Assembly: GCA_903820565.1 (NCBI GenBank)
Contig: CAIJHZ010000094.1
Span: 1-6,606, forward strand
Reading direction: 5' to 3'
DNA length: 6,606 bases
From: an uncultured Actinomycetes bacterium
GTDB taxonomy: Bacteria > Actinomycetota > Actinomycetes > Nanopelagicales > Nanopelagicaceae
This document shows, piece by piece, positions 1-6,412 of this stretch. Within the stretch, counting starts at the first letter, position 1, and the number at the start of each line of letters is the position of its first letter. Under the pieces are notes generated by a model. That model was not told where the DNA came from. It searched no databases and worked only from the letters and a program-made list of their open reading frames with translations. Made by a program: the position numbers and the translations under genes.

Positions 1-7
1 TCCACAT

Positions 8-2497
8 ATGAATAACAACGTGAATGACGAGCGCGAGCACGCGGCATACGACTTTGCCTACGTGCAGGAAAAGTGGCTGCCTGTTTGGGATCAATTGCAG
101 CCATTTAAATCTGGTCGCGCAGATGACACCCGTGAGAAAAAATATGTTTTGGATATGTTCCCGTATCCATCAGGTGACCTGCATATGGGTCACGCTGAAG
201 CGTATGCACTAGGCGATGTAATCGCTCGTTATTGGGCGCAAAAGGGTTTCAATGTAATGCACCCAATCGGTTGGGATGCATTCGGATTGCCTGCAGAAAA
301 TGCTGCGATCAAGCGAAACTCAGACCCACGTATCTGGACCTATGAAAACATTGAAGTTCAAAAGGCTTCAATGCGTCGCTACGCATGTTCATTTGATTGG
401 GATCGTGTTTTCAATACCTGCGATCCTGAATACTACAAATGGAATCAGTGGTTATTCCTAAAATTTTACGAAAGAGGATTGGCATACCGCAAGGACTCAG
501 CTGTTAACTGGTGTCCTGGTTGCCAAACTGTTTTAGCAAACGAGCAGGTTGTTGCAGGACTGTGCGAGCGATGTGATTCAACGGTTACAAAGAAGAAGTT
601 GAATCAGTGGTATTTCAAGATCACTGATTATGCAGATCGCTTACTTGATGACATGGCACAACTTGAAGGTCATTGGCCTGACAAGGTGTTAACGATGCAG
701 CGCAACTGGATCGGGCGCTCAACCGGTGCAAATGTTAATTTTGAGATCGAAGGCCGCAGCGAACCAATAACAATTTACACAACCCGCCCTGATACTTTGT
801 ATGGCGCAACATTTATGGTCGTTGCAGTCGACAGCGAATTAGCTTCCGAGCTTGTGCAGGGCACTGGTGTTGAAGCAGAATTTGCGACATATCTAGACAC
901 AATCAAGGCGGCTAGTGATATTGATCGTCTTGCAACGGATCGCCCAAAGAGTGGTGTCTTTTTAAATCGTTATGCAATTAATCCTGTTAACGGTGAGAAA
1001 TTACCTATCTGGGCAAGTGATTACGTATTAGCTGATTACGGTACTGGTGCGATTATGGCTGTTCCAGCACATGATCAGCGTGACTTAGATTTTGCACGAG
1101 CCATGAAGTTGCCCGTTCGTGTAGTTGTAGAAACTGGCGAAGAACATCCCAATTCAAGTGGTGTTGCAACAGGTGGAGATGGAAAGCTTGTTAATTCAGA
1201 TATTTTGAATGGTTTAAACAAAGCTGAAGCTATTGCTGGGATCAATAAAAAATTAGAAGCTGATGGCAAGGGTGCTGCGGCTCGTAATTATCGTTTGCGC
1301 GATTGGTTGGTTTCACGCCAGCGTTATTGGGGCACGCCAATTCCAATTATTCACTGCCCATCATGTGGCGAAGTACCTGTACCTGCAGATCAACTTCCAT
1401 TGACCTTGCCAAATGCTGAAGGACTAGATCTAAAGCCAAAGGGGACATCACCACTTGGTGCTGCAACCGATTGGGTTAACGTTAAGTGCCCTAAGTGTTC
1501 TGGTGCTGCAAAGCGCGATACAGACACGATGGATACATTTGTTGATTCTTCGTGGTACTACCTTCGTTATGCAGATCCGACTAATGCAACTGAGCCATTT
1601 TCTAAAAAGAGTATTGATACCTGGTTGCCGGTTGATCAGTATGTTGGCGGAGTAACACATGCGATTTTGCACCTTTTATACAGCCGGTTCTTCACCAAAG
1701 TTTTAAATGACATGGGAATGGTTGATTTCAACGAACCATTCACACGTTTGCTTAACCAAGGAATGGTTGTCATGGATGGCTCTGCAATGTCCAAAAGCCG
1801 TGGCAATTTAGTGCGGCTTTCAGATGAGTTAGAAAATCATGGCGTCGATGCGATTCGTCTATCGATGGTCTTTGCTGGTCCACCCGAAGATGATGTTGAT
1901 TGGTCTGATGTTTCACCATCTGGCTCAGTTAAATTCTTGACCCGCGCATGGAGATTATCTGGAGATGTGACAAGTGCACCTGGTGTTGATTTCAGCACTG
2001 GTGATCTTGGATTACGTAAAGCAACACATAAAGCACTGCACGATGCATCCTTTGCTGTTGAATCATTTAGATTTAACGTTGCCGTGGCACGTGTAATGGA
2101 GCTTGTTAACGCTACTCGTAAGGCGATTGATTCTGGTTGCGGGGCTGCCGATCCTGCGGTTCGAGAAGCGGTAGAAGCAATAGCAATTATGGTCTCACTC
2201 GTTGCTCCCTTTACCGCCGAAGAAATGTGGGAGCGACTTGGCCACAAACCATGCGTAGCACTGGCCGGTTGGCCCGCTGTTGATGAGAAATTATTAGTTG
2301 CAGATTTAGTCACCGCGGTCATCCAAATTAATGGAAAGATTAAAGATCGCATTGATATTTCTCCAACGATTTCAGATGCTGAACTTGAAGCAGCAGCACT
2401 TGCCCTACCGAGTGTTGTAGAAGCTCTGAATGGTGCCAGCATCAATAAGATAATTACACGTGCTCCAAAGCTTGTAAATATCGTTATCAACAATTAA
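8..2497 (+). CDS. leuS: Leucyl-tRNA synthetase (LeuRS, class Ia)
   Basis: This cytosolic enzyme charges tRNA-Leu with leucine using ATP and edits mischarged tRNA. In the 829 residues the HIGH signature is HMGH (59-62), followed by two zinc-type cysteine sets, C169/C172/C186/C189 and C450/C453/C494/C497. The CP1 editing domain spans roughly 220-415, with the threonine-rich TTRPDT (258-263) and GTGAIMAVPAHD (345-356). Next come SRQRYWG (436-442), SSWYYLRY (514-521), the KMSKS-type loop read as AMSKS (593-597), the anticodon-binding helical domain (including APFTAEEMWERLG, 733-745) and the small C-terminal domain (INGK, 774-777). The leucine-specific insert that precedes KMSKS in E. coli is absent. 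The protein is shorter than the roughly 950-970 residues I recall for mycobacterial LeuRS. The ATG at 8 is the first start visible. The frame is open to the window edge, GTG 20 is an alternative, and no ribosome binding site can be judged from seven upstream bases. Identity is secure; the exact start is not. Confidence 0.97.
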   Translation: MNNNVNDEREHAAYDFAYVQEKWLPVWDQLQPFKSGRADDTREKKYVLDMFPYPSGDLHMGHAEAYALGDVIARYWAQKGFNVMHPIGWDAFGLPAENAAIKRNSDPRIWTYENIEVQKASMRRYACSFDWDRVFNTCDPEYYKWNQWLFLKFYERGLAYRKDSAVNWCPGCQTVLANEQVVAGLCERCDSTVTKKKLNQWYFKITDYADRLLDDMAQLEGHWPDKVLTMQRNWIGRSTGANVNFEIEGRSEPITIYTTRPDTLYGATFMVVAVDSELASELVQGTGVEAEFATYLDTIKAASDIDRLATDRPKSGVFLNRYAINPVNGEKLPIWASDYVLADYGTGAIMAVPAHDQRDLDFARAMKLPVRVVVETGEEHPNSSGVATGGDGKLVNSDILNGLNKAEAIAGINKKLEADGKGAAARNYRLRDWLVSRQRYWGTPIPIIHCPSCGEVPVPADQLPLTLPNAEGLDLKPKGTSPLGAATDWVNVKCPKCSGAAKRDTDTMDTFVDSSWYYLRYADPTNATEPFSKKSIDTWLPVDQYVGGVTHAILHLLYSRFFTKVLNDMGMVDFNEPFTRLLNQGMVVMDGSAMSKSRGNLVRLSDELENHGVDAIRLSMVFAGPPEDDVDWSDVSPSGSVKFLTRAWRLSGDVTSAPGVDFSTGDLGLRKATHKALHDASFAVESFRFNVAVARVMELVNATRKAIDSGCGAADPAVREAVEAIAIMVSLVAPFTAEEMWERLGHKPCVALAGWPAVDEKLLVADLVTAVIQINGKIKDRIDISPTISDAELEAAALALPSVVEALNGASINKIITRAPKLVNIVINN

Positions 2498-2500
2498 TTC

Positions 2501-2517
2501 AGCCCTATTCCTGGGTT
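2501..2517 (+). other. Weak stem-loop just before comEA
   Basis: AGCCC (2501-2505) can pair with GGGTT (2513-2517) around a 7-nt loop, with three G-C pairs, one G-U and one A-U. It fills most of the 21-nt gap between leuS and comEA and ends next to the GTG at 2519. There is no T-run, so it is not a terminator. It may be chance; if real it would lower comEA initiation. Confidence 0.2.
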
Positions 2518-2518
2518 A

Positions 2519-3151
2519 GTGCCCACAATTCACAATGGTGCAATGGAACAGTTGCGCAATGCCTACGAATCGATAAGTAATTGGTGGTTTGATCTTCATT
2601 ACTCTCGTAATCAAAAACGGTCATTATTGATCCTGGGCATTGTTTTGATTGCTTTTTCTATTTTCATAGTTGCCCGCGGAAATTCACAGATCAGTGCGCC
2701 AATAAATATAACTCCGGTAACTATTGCAGAACCGGAAATATTTGTAGATGTAACTGGGGCGGTAAATAAGCCAGGGGTTTATACATTGACCGGAAAGTCC
2801 AGGGTCATAGATGCGATCAAAGCTGCCGGAGATAGTGCACCCGGAGCAGATTTAAGCACAATCAATTTGGCTAGGGTTTTAAGTGATGGTGAGCAAATTT
2901 ATGTTGACTCAACTGTTGTTAACAGTGCGGGAGTTCGTGTTTCAAAAGCGGTGCATACGGGGTCAATTAATATCAATAGAGCAACAGCACACCAATTAGA
3001 TGCACTCGATGGAATTGGTCCTGTGATTGCACAGCGGATTATTGATTACCGAAAGATCAATGGCTCATTCCTGAGCATTGATGATCTTCAAAAGGTGAGC
3101 GGAATCGGTGCAGCAAAATTCGCACAGATCAAGTCAAAAGTCAGGATTTAA
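2519..3151 (+). CDS. comEA: ComEA, membrane-anchored DNA receptor for competence
   Basis: ComEA binds double-stranded DNA outside the membrane and hands it to the ComEC channel during natural transformation. The 210 residues show a short basic N-terminus, one membrane segment (about 34-52, LLILGIVLIAFSIFIV), a linker, a SLBB domain (about 74-129, from IFVDVTGAVNKPGVYTL to GEQIYV) and a C-terminal helix-hairpin-helix pair (149-210). The two hairpins are DGIGP (164-168) and SGIGA (194-198), separated by the helix QRIIDYRKINGSF. This is the complete Gram-positive architecture, with N-terminus in and C-terminus out. The start is uncertain: GTG 2519 and ATG 2543 (residue 9) are both in frame, neither has a convincing Shine-Dalgarno, and both leave the domains intact. 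The gene lies 21 nt after leuS, without an obvious promoter, so co-transcription is likely. Its stop overlaps the probable comEC start. Confidence 0.93.
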   Translation: MPTIHNGAMEQLRNAYESISNWWFDLHYSRNQKRSLLILGIVLIAFSIFIVARGNSQISAPINITPVTIAEPEIFVDVTGAVNKPGVYTLTGKSRVIDAIKAAGDSAPGADLSTINLARVLSDGEQIYVDSTVVNSAGVRVSKAVHTGSININRATAHQLDALDGIGPVIAQRIIDYRKINGSFLSIDDLQKVSGIGAAKFAQIKSKVRI

Positions 3152-3198
3152 TTGATTACAGGGCGGTAGCCCTAGGAGTCGCTCTATGGGCCGGCGCT
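3151..3198 (+). other. comEC: Probable N-terminal extension of ComEC with ATT start
   Basis: The comEC frame is open from 3085 (after a TGA at 3082) but has no ATG, GTG or TTG before 3199. Translation of 3151-3198 gives (I)DYRAVALGVALWAGAL, which looks like the first membrane segment of actinobacterial ComEC proteins. The ATT at 3151-3153 shares its first A with the comEA TAA, as TAATT, the same arrangement as the common TAATG overlap. A short AGGA (3143-3146) sits 4 nt upstream. I infer that the true protein begins here, adding 16 residues for 740 in total. A sequencing error in an ATG is the main alternative. Confidence 0.55.
3160..3173 (+). other. Small GC-rich hairpin at the comEA-comEC junction
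   Basis: AGGGC (3160-3164), loop GGTA (3165-3168) and GCCCT (3169-3173) form a perfect 5-bp stem, nine bases after the comEA stop. No T-run follows, so it is not an intrinsic terminator. It lies just inside the comEC coding sequence if translation begins at ATT 3151, or upstream of the start if it begins at TTG 3199. A role in initiation or coupling is speculative. Confidence 0.3.
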
Positions 3199-5373
3199 TT
3201 GTTCCAGAGTGCGGTTTCACCATGGCATATATGTCTAGCCTGCCTTGTATCTATTCCATTTGGCTTCCGAAGAGCTCGTTTTCTAGTTTTTATCGTCGCT
3301 ATTCTTATTGGAGCGACGGCAATGTCTATCCGTCAAGCTTCATTAGAGAACTCTTCAGTCACCCAACATTATGGATCCCAGATTGAATTTACCGCGCAGG
3401 TAATTACCGATCCCAATCTAACAAGCACAGGTAAGTATTCATTTTCCGCCAGATTATTGCATTTCGAAATCGATAAAGAGATGTACGCATTGCGCGTACC
3501 GGTTCGAATAATCTCGCAGCAAAAGGTGGAGTTTCTTCCGGGACAAACCGTCCGAGCAACAGCTCGCGTAATTCAAACAAAGGAGTCACGGGTAGCAGCG
3601 ATGTTGCTTGTCGATAAAGGTTTTGAAGTTATAACTACTCCTTCGCGCTGGGCATCGGTTCTTGGAAAGATCAGAACTGGGCTGCGGACTCATTCAGGTG
3701 CGGGTGATGCAGGTGCGTTGATACCAGGAATGGTTCTAGGAGACACATCTAAACAATCTGCCCAATTCAATGATCAAATGAAACGTGCTGGACTAACGCA
3801 CTTGGTTGCAGTCAGTGGTGCAAATTTTGCAATAGTTTCAAGCTTTGTCTTGTGGTGCATGCAGTTTCTATTCCGGCGTAACAATTATCGAATTATTGCA
3901 ACCGCGATAGCTCTTTCCTGCTTCATTGCTCTAGTGCGTCCATCTCCGTCGGTTTTACGAGCCGCTGCAATGGCTGCCGTACTTTTATCAGCACAGGCGA
4001 CTAAGCGAAAAACAGATTCCTTGCCAGCATTAGGTTTTGCAATCGCAGTTGTTGTACTTGGAGATCCTTGGCAATCTCGCGATGCGGGTTTTGCACTCTC
4101 GGTTCTGGCAACCGCTGGGTTACTCCTATTCGCGCCTGTTATTGAGAATCATCTACCAACTCACAAGAAGCTAGCTGGCGCTTTGGCCCCACCCATTGCC
4201 GCGATAGTTTTTTGCTCACCTATATTGGTAGCTCTGTCTGGTTATTTATCGCCCATGAGTATTGTGGCAAACCTACTTGCAGCACCATTTGTTGCGCCTA
4301 TAACAATTATTGGCTTCATTGCTGCATTAGTGTCTCCTTTTGCGCCGGCGATTACGACTTTGCTGATTTTCATCATCAGGGTTCCCGCAGGATTCATTGT
4401 TGCGATTGCACATTGGAGCTCTGGTTTTCCTGTGCTCACAATTCATAATGGAACTATTGGATTTGTAATAATTACTATTTTGGTGGCACTTCTGTGGTTA
4501 TTTAAGAAGAGTTGGCGCAGAAGCACCGCAATACTTATGGTGGTAATACTTTCTTTAACCTGGATACAGCGTTGGCCAGGCGGAGATTGGCAGATCGCAA
4601 ACTGTGATGTCGGTCAGGGTGATTCAATGGTCATCAATCTGCACAATGGGCAAGGAATAGTCATTGATGTAGGTCCAGACCCAATTGCCGAAAACAAGTG
4701 CCTGCGAAATTTAGGGATTTCAAAAGTTCCGCTACTAATTTTGTCTCACTTTCACGCTGATCACGTTGGTGGATTAGCAGGGCTTTTACAATCCCGAAAC
4801 GTGGGGCAAGTATGGATCAGTAACAATTTAGAACCTCTTCTAGAAAGCACGCACTCCTTGACCCTTTTGAGGAATAGTAAAGTTGTCACCGTACAAAAGG
4901 GATTAGTCTCACAAATTGCAGGGATTCAATTTGAAATTCTGTGGCCAGAAAATGTGACGAAAAATTTTCAATCAATGCCAGGTGAAGGTTCACAAAGCAA
5001 CAATTCAAGTATCGCGATGCTTGTGACGACAGCGGATTGGAGCATTTTTACTGCAGGTGATCTAGAACCCCCCGCCCAGCATGAAATTCTGGGATCAGTC
5101 CGGAAGGTCGACATATATAAGGTGTGTCATCACGGTTCCAAGTATCAGGATCAAGAATTAATGAAGGCATTATCAGCCCAAATAGCGGTCATAAGCGTTG
5201 GTGCCAAAAACTCGTATGGCCACCCCGCTGCGGAAACTATTGCCTCTTTGACTAGACTCGGCACACAAGTGGTTCGAACAGATATAGATGGAGCGGTCGC
5301 CATAACGGCTAAAGAGCATCATCTTCGAGTTCGAAAAAGTAAGGGATCAATTAGATTGTTCTACTGGAGCTAG
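3199..5373 (+). CDS. comEC: ComEC/Rec2 DNA-uptake channel with metallo-beta-lactamase domain
   Basis: ComEC forms the inner-membrane channel that imports single-stranded transforming DNA. Counting from TTG 3199 (724 residues): N-terminal membrane segments (about 9-43), a soluble OB-like region (about 60-150), the Competence domain with many membrane segments (about 170-455) carrying HLVAVSGAN (201-209), then a C-terminal metallo-beta-lactamase-like domain (about 463-724). The last has DVGQGDS (470-476), the metal motif H517-x-H519-x-D521-H522, AGD (619-621), HHGS (644-647) and GHP (674-676). Homologues of this domain have been proposed to degrade the non-transported strand, and here all its metal ligands are present. 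TTG 3199 is the first conventional start, but it lacks a nearby Shine-Dalgarno and would delete the first membrane segment; conserved-looking coding continues upstream to ATT 3151, which I think is the real start. ATG 3186 is in another frame. Identity is secure; the start is doubtful. Confidence 0.95.
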   Translation: MFQSAVSPWHICLACLVSIPFGFRRARFLVFIVAILIGATAMSIRQASLENSSVTQHYGSQIEFTAQVITDPNLTSTGKYSFSARLLHFEIDKEMYALRVPVRIISQQKVEFLPGQTVRATARVIQTKESRVAAMLLVDKGFEVITTPSRWASVLGKIRTGLRTHSGAGDAGALIPGMVLGDTSKQSAQFNDQMKRAGLTHLVAVSGANFAIVSSFVLWCMQFLFRRNNYRIIATAIALSCFIALVRPSPSVLRAAAMAAVLLSAQATKRKTDSLPALGFAIAVVVLGDPWQSRDAGFALSVLATAGLLLFAPVIENHLPTHKKLAGALAPPIAAIVFCSPILVALSGYLSPMSIVANLLAAPFVAPITIIGFIAALVSPFAPAITTLLIFIIRVPAGFIVAIAHWSSGFPVLTIHNGTIGFVIITILVALLWLFKKSWRRSTAILMVVILSLTWIQRWPGGDWQIANCDVGQGDSMVINLHNGQGIVIDVGPDPIAENKCLRNLGISKVPLLILSHFHADHVGGLAGLLQSRNVGQVWISNNLEPLLESTHSLTLLRNSKVVTVQKGLVSQIAGIQFEILWPENVTKNFQSMPGEGSQSNNSSIAMLVTTADWSIFTAGDLEPPAQHEILGSVRKVDIYKVCHHGSKYQDQELMKALSAQIAVISVGAKNSYGHPAAETIASLTRLGTQVVRTDIDGAVAITAKEHHLRVRKSKGSIRLFYWS

Positions 5374-5378
5374 GGGGA
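5372..5378 (+). promoter_or_regulatory. Strong ribosome binding site for holA
   Basis: AGGGGGA overlaps the comEC TAG stop (5371-5373) and lies 5 nt before the holA ATG at 5384. It fixes that start and suggests translation of holA coupled to comEC. Confidence 0.75.
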
Positions 5379-5383
5379 TTGCA

Positions 5384-6322
5384 ATGAATGCGTTGTATTT
5401 GATCCTTGGCTCTGAATCTGCTTTGGCTGATCGCGCGTTAACAAAATTGAATGCTCAGCTAAAGGATGAAAACGCTGAAATAACTACTCTGTTTGCAGCT
5501 GACACAATAGTGGGTGATATTGCAGATGCCCTAGCTCCATCCTTATTTTCAGAACGACGTGCCTTAATTATTCGAGACTTACAAGACTTGCCTGAAGATA
5601 ATCGTGACGAAATCACTCGCTACATTAGCCAACCGGATGTAACTACGACAGTTATTTTTGTTCATAAAGGTGGAGTTAAAGGTAAGGCTCTTTTAGATGC
5701 GATAAAAAAAGTAAAGCCCGAAATAATTGCATGCGACCCATTAAAGAAAGAAGCTGAGAAAGAAGATTTCGTTAAGTCACTATTTCTAGATTTAGGGCGA
5801 AAAGCTTCAGCAGGTGCGATAGCAGCATTAGTCGGCGCACTCGGAAATGATCTTCGCGAACTACAAGGTGCTGTTGGTCAGATAGCCGCCGATGCACCAT
5901 CTGGGTTAATTGATGAAGCGATGGTTGATACCTTTCACCAAGGTCGAATCGAAACGACGGGTTTTGATGTTGCAGATGCAGCCCTTGATGGAAATTTATC
6001 GGCAGCGCTAGTTTCACTGCGCAGTGCTCTTGAAACAGGTACGGATCCAGTGATGATCACAAGTGCGATCGCTTCATCACTTCGTTCCTTGGCAAAGGTT
6101 TCTGGTGCTAATCGCAATCAAAAATCATTTGAATTAGCAGGACAGTTAGGTATGGCTCCATGGCAGATTGATAAGGCTCGCAGACAGCTCAATCGCTGGA
6201 GTCCAGCCCAAATTGCCGATGCTGTAGGGGCGATTGCCCAGGCCGATGCTGAAGTGAAGGGCGCGGCAAGTGACCCCATTTACGCCCTAGAAAAGGCTGT
6301 GACGAGGATCGTTCAATCGTAA
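5384..6322 (+). CDS. holA: DNA polymerase III delta subunit (clamp loader)
   Basis: Delta is the clamp-opening subunit of the replicative clamp loader: it binds the beta sliding clamp and springs one interface so that the clamp can be placed on primed DNA. The 312 residues, slightly short for the family, start with YLILGSESALADRAL (5-19), the usual N-terminus of this AAA+-like but non-ATPase protein. PSLFSERRALIIRDL (52-66) holds SLF (53-55), matching the hydrophobic clamp-binding plug of E. coli delta. A linker (about 115-135) leads to the helical region with LGNDLRELQGAVGQIA (153-168) and the C-terminal collar domain (about 195-312), including LGMAPWQIDKARRQL (255-269). There is no Walker A motif, as expected. 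The ATG at 5384 is supported by AGGGGGA 5 nt upstream. The gene lies 10 nt after comEC, its normal actinobacterial neighbour, and ends at TAA 6320-6322. No intrinsic terminator follows. Confidence 0.94.
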   Translation: MNALYLILGSESALADRALTKLNAQLKDENAEITTLFAADTIVGDIADALAPSLFSERRALIIRDLQDLPEDNRDEITRYISQPDVTTTVIFVHKGGVKGKALLDAIKKVKPEIIACDPLKKEAEKEDFVKSLFLDLGRKASAGAIAALVGALGNDLRELQGAVGQIAADAPSGLIDEAMVDTFHQGRIETTGFDVADAALDGNLSAALVSLRSALETGTDPVMITSAIASSLRSLAKVSGANRNQKSFELAGQLGMAPWQIDKARRQLNRWSPAQIADAVGAIAQADAEVKGAASDPIYALEKAVTRIVQS

Positions 6323-6323
6323 T

Positions 6324-6353
6324 TTGACCGCTAAGCACACGCTTGCGTACGCT
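6324..6353 (+). promoter_or_regulatory. Candidate sigma-70-type promoter for rplU
   Basis: TTGACC (6324-6329) resembles a -35 box, and TACGCT (6348-6353) fits the actinobacterial TAnnnT -10 pattern, with an 18-nt spacer. The position, right after the holA stop and about 60 nt before rplU, suits a ribosomal-protein promoter with a short leader. TACCCT (6354-6359) is an alternative -10 but its spacer would be 24 nt. Confidence 0.5.
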
Positions 6354-6354
6354 T
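6333..6354. repeat. 22-bp interrupted dyad over the rplU promoter spacer and -10
   Basis: AAGC-AC-ACGC-TT-GCGT-AC-GCTT is symmetric: AAGC pairs with GCTT and ACGC with GCGT, around a TT centre and two mismatched AC pairs. The hexamer ACGCTT also occurs twice on the same strand, at 6339 and 6349, ten bases apart (about one helical turn). It covers the spacer and -10 of the proposed promoter, as an operator might. There is no T-run, so it is unlikely to be a holA terminator. Function is unknown. Confidence 0.4.
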
Positions 6355-6369
6355 ACCCTCTGCCCACGA

Positions 6370-6382
6370 GCCTCATTTAGGC
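6370..6382 (+). other. Small stem-loop in the rplU leader
   Basis: GCCT (6370-6373) pairs with AGGC (6379-6382) around the 5-nt loop CATTT. An alternative pairing uses AGCC (6369-6372) with GGCT (6386-6389), so the two are mutually exclusive. Stems of four pairs are common by chance. I do not recognise a known L21 leader motif here. Confidence 0.2.
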
Positions 6383-6402
6383 CACGGCTTAGAAACTGAA
6401 CT

Positions 6403-6406
6403 GGAG
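6403..6406 (+). promoter_or_regulatory. Ribosome binding site of rplU
   Basis: GGAG lies 6 nt before the GTG at 6413. It supports the GTG as the start of L21, in agreement with the conserved YAIVKAGGRQ that follows. Confidence 0.7.
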
Positions 6407-6412
6407 TAACAC

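Noticed and set aside
1837..2493. 218-codon open frame on the minus strand inside leuS
   Set aside because: It lies wholly antisense to well-conserved LeuRS C-terminal coding, its translation is Ser/Ala/Thr-rich without recognisable domains, and no ribosome binding site or neighbour supports it. It is best explained as a shadow frame.
3085..3151. ComEA-ComEC fusion by -1 frameshift
   Set aside because: The comEC frame is open through the end of comEA, so a -1 slip could fuse them, and AAAA at 3136-3139 allows weak slippage. But there is no standard slippery heptamer, the hairpin at 3160 is too distant, and ComEA would be fused by its extracellular C-terminus to a membrane helix. A TAATT start is simpler.
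3160..3173. Intrinsic terminator or attenuator after comEA
   Set aside because: The stem is only 5 bp and is followed by AGGAGTCGC rather than a T tract, and it lies within a tightly coupled gene pair.
4212..4448. 78-codon and antisense 65-codon frames inside comEC
   Set aside because: Both overlap the hydrophobic Competence domain, where U-rich codons give long alternative frames by composition alone. Neither has independent support.
6333..6354. Intrinsic terminator for holA
   Set aside because: The dyad has two mismatched positions, only a 2-nt centre and no T-run on either strand. A promoter-associated site fits better.
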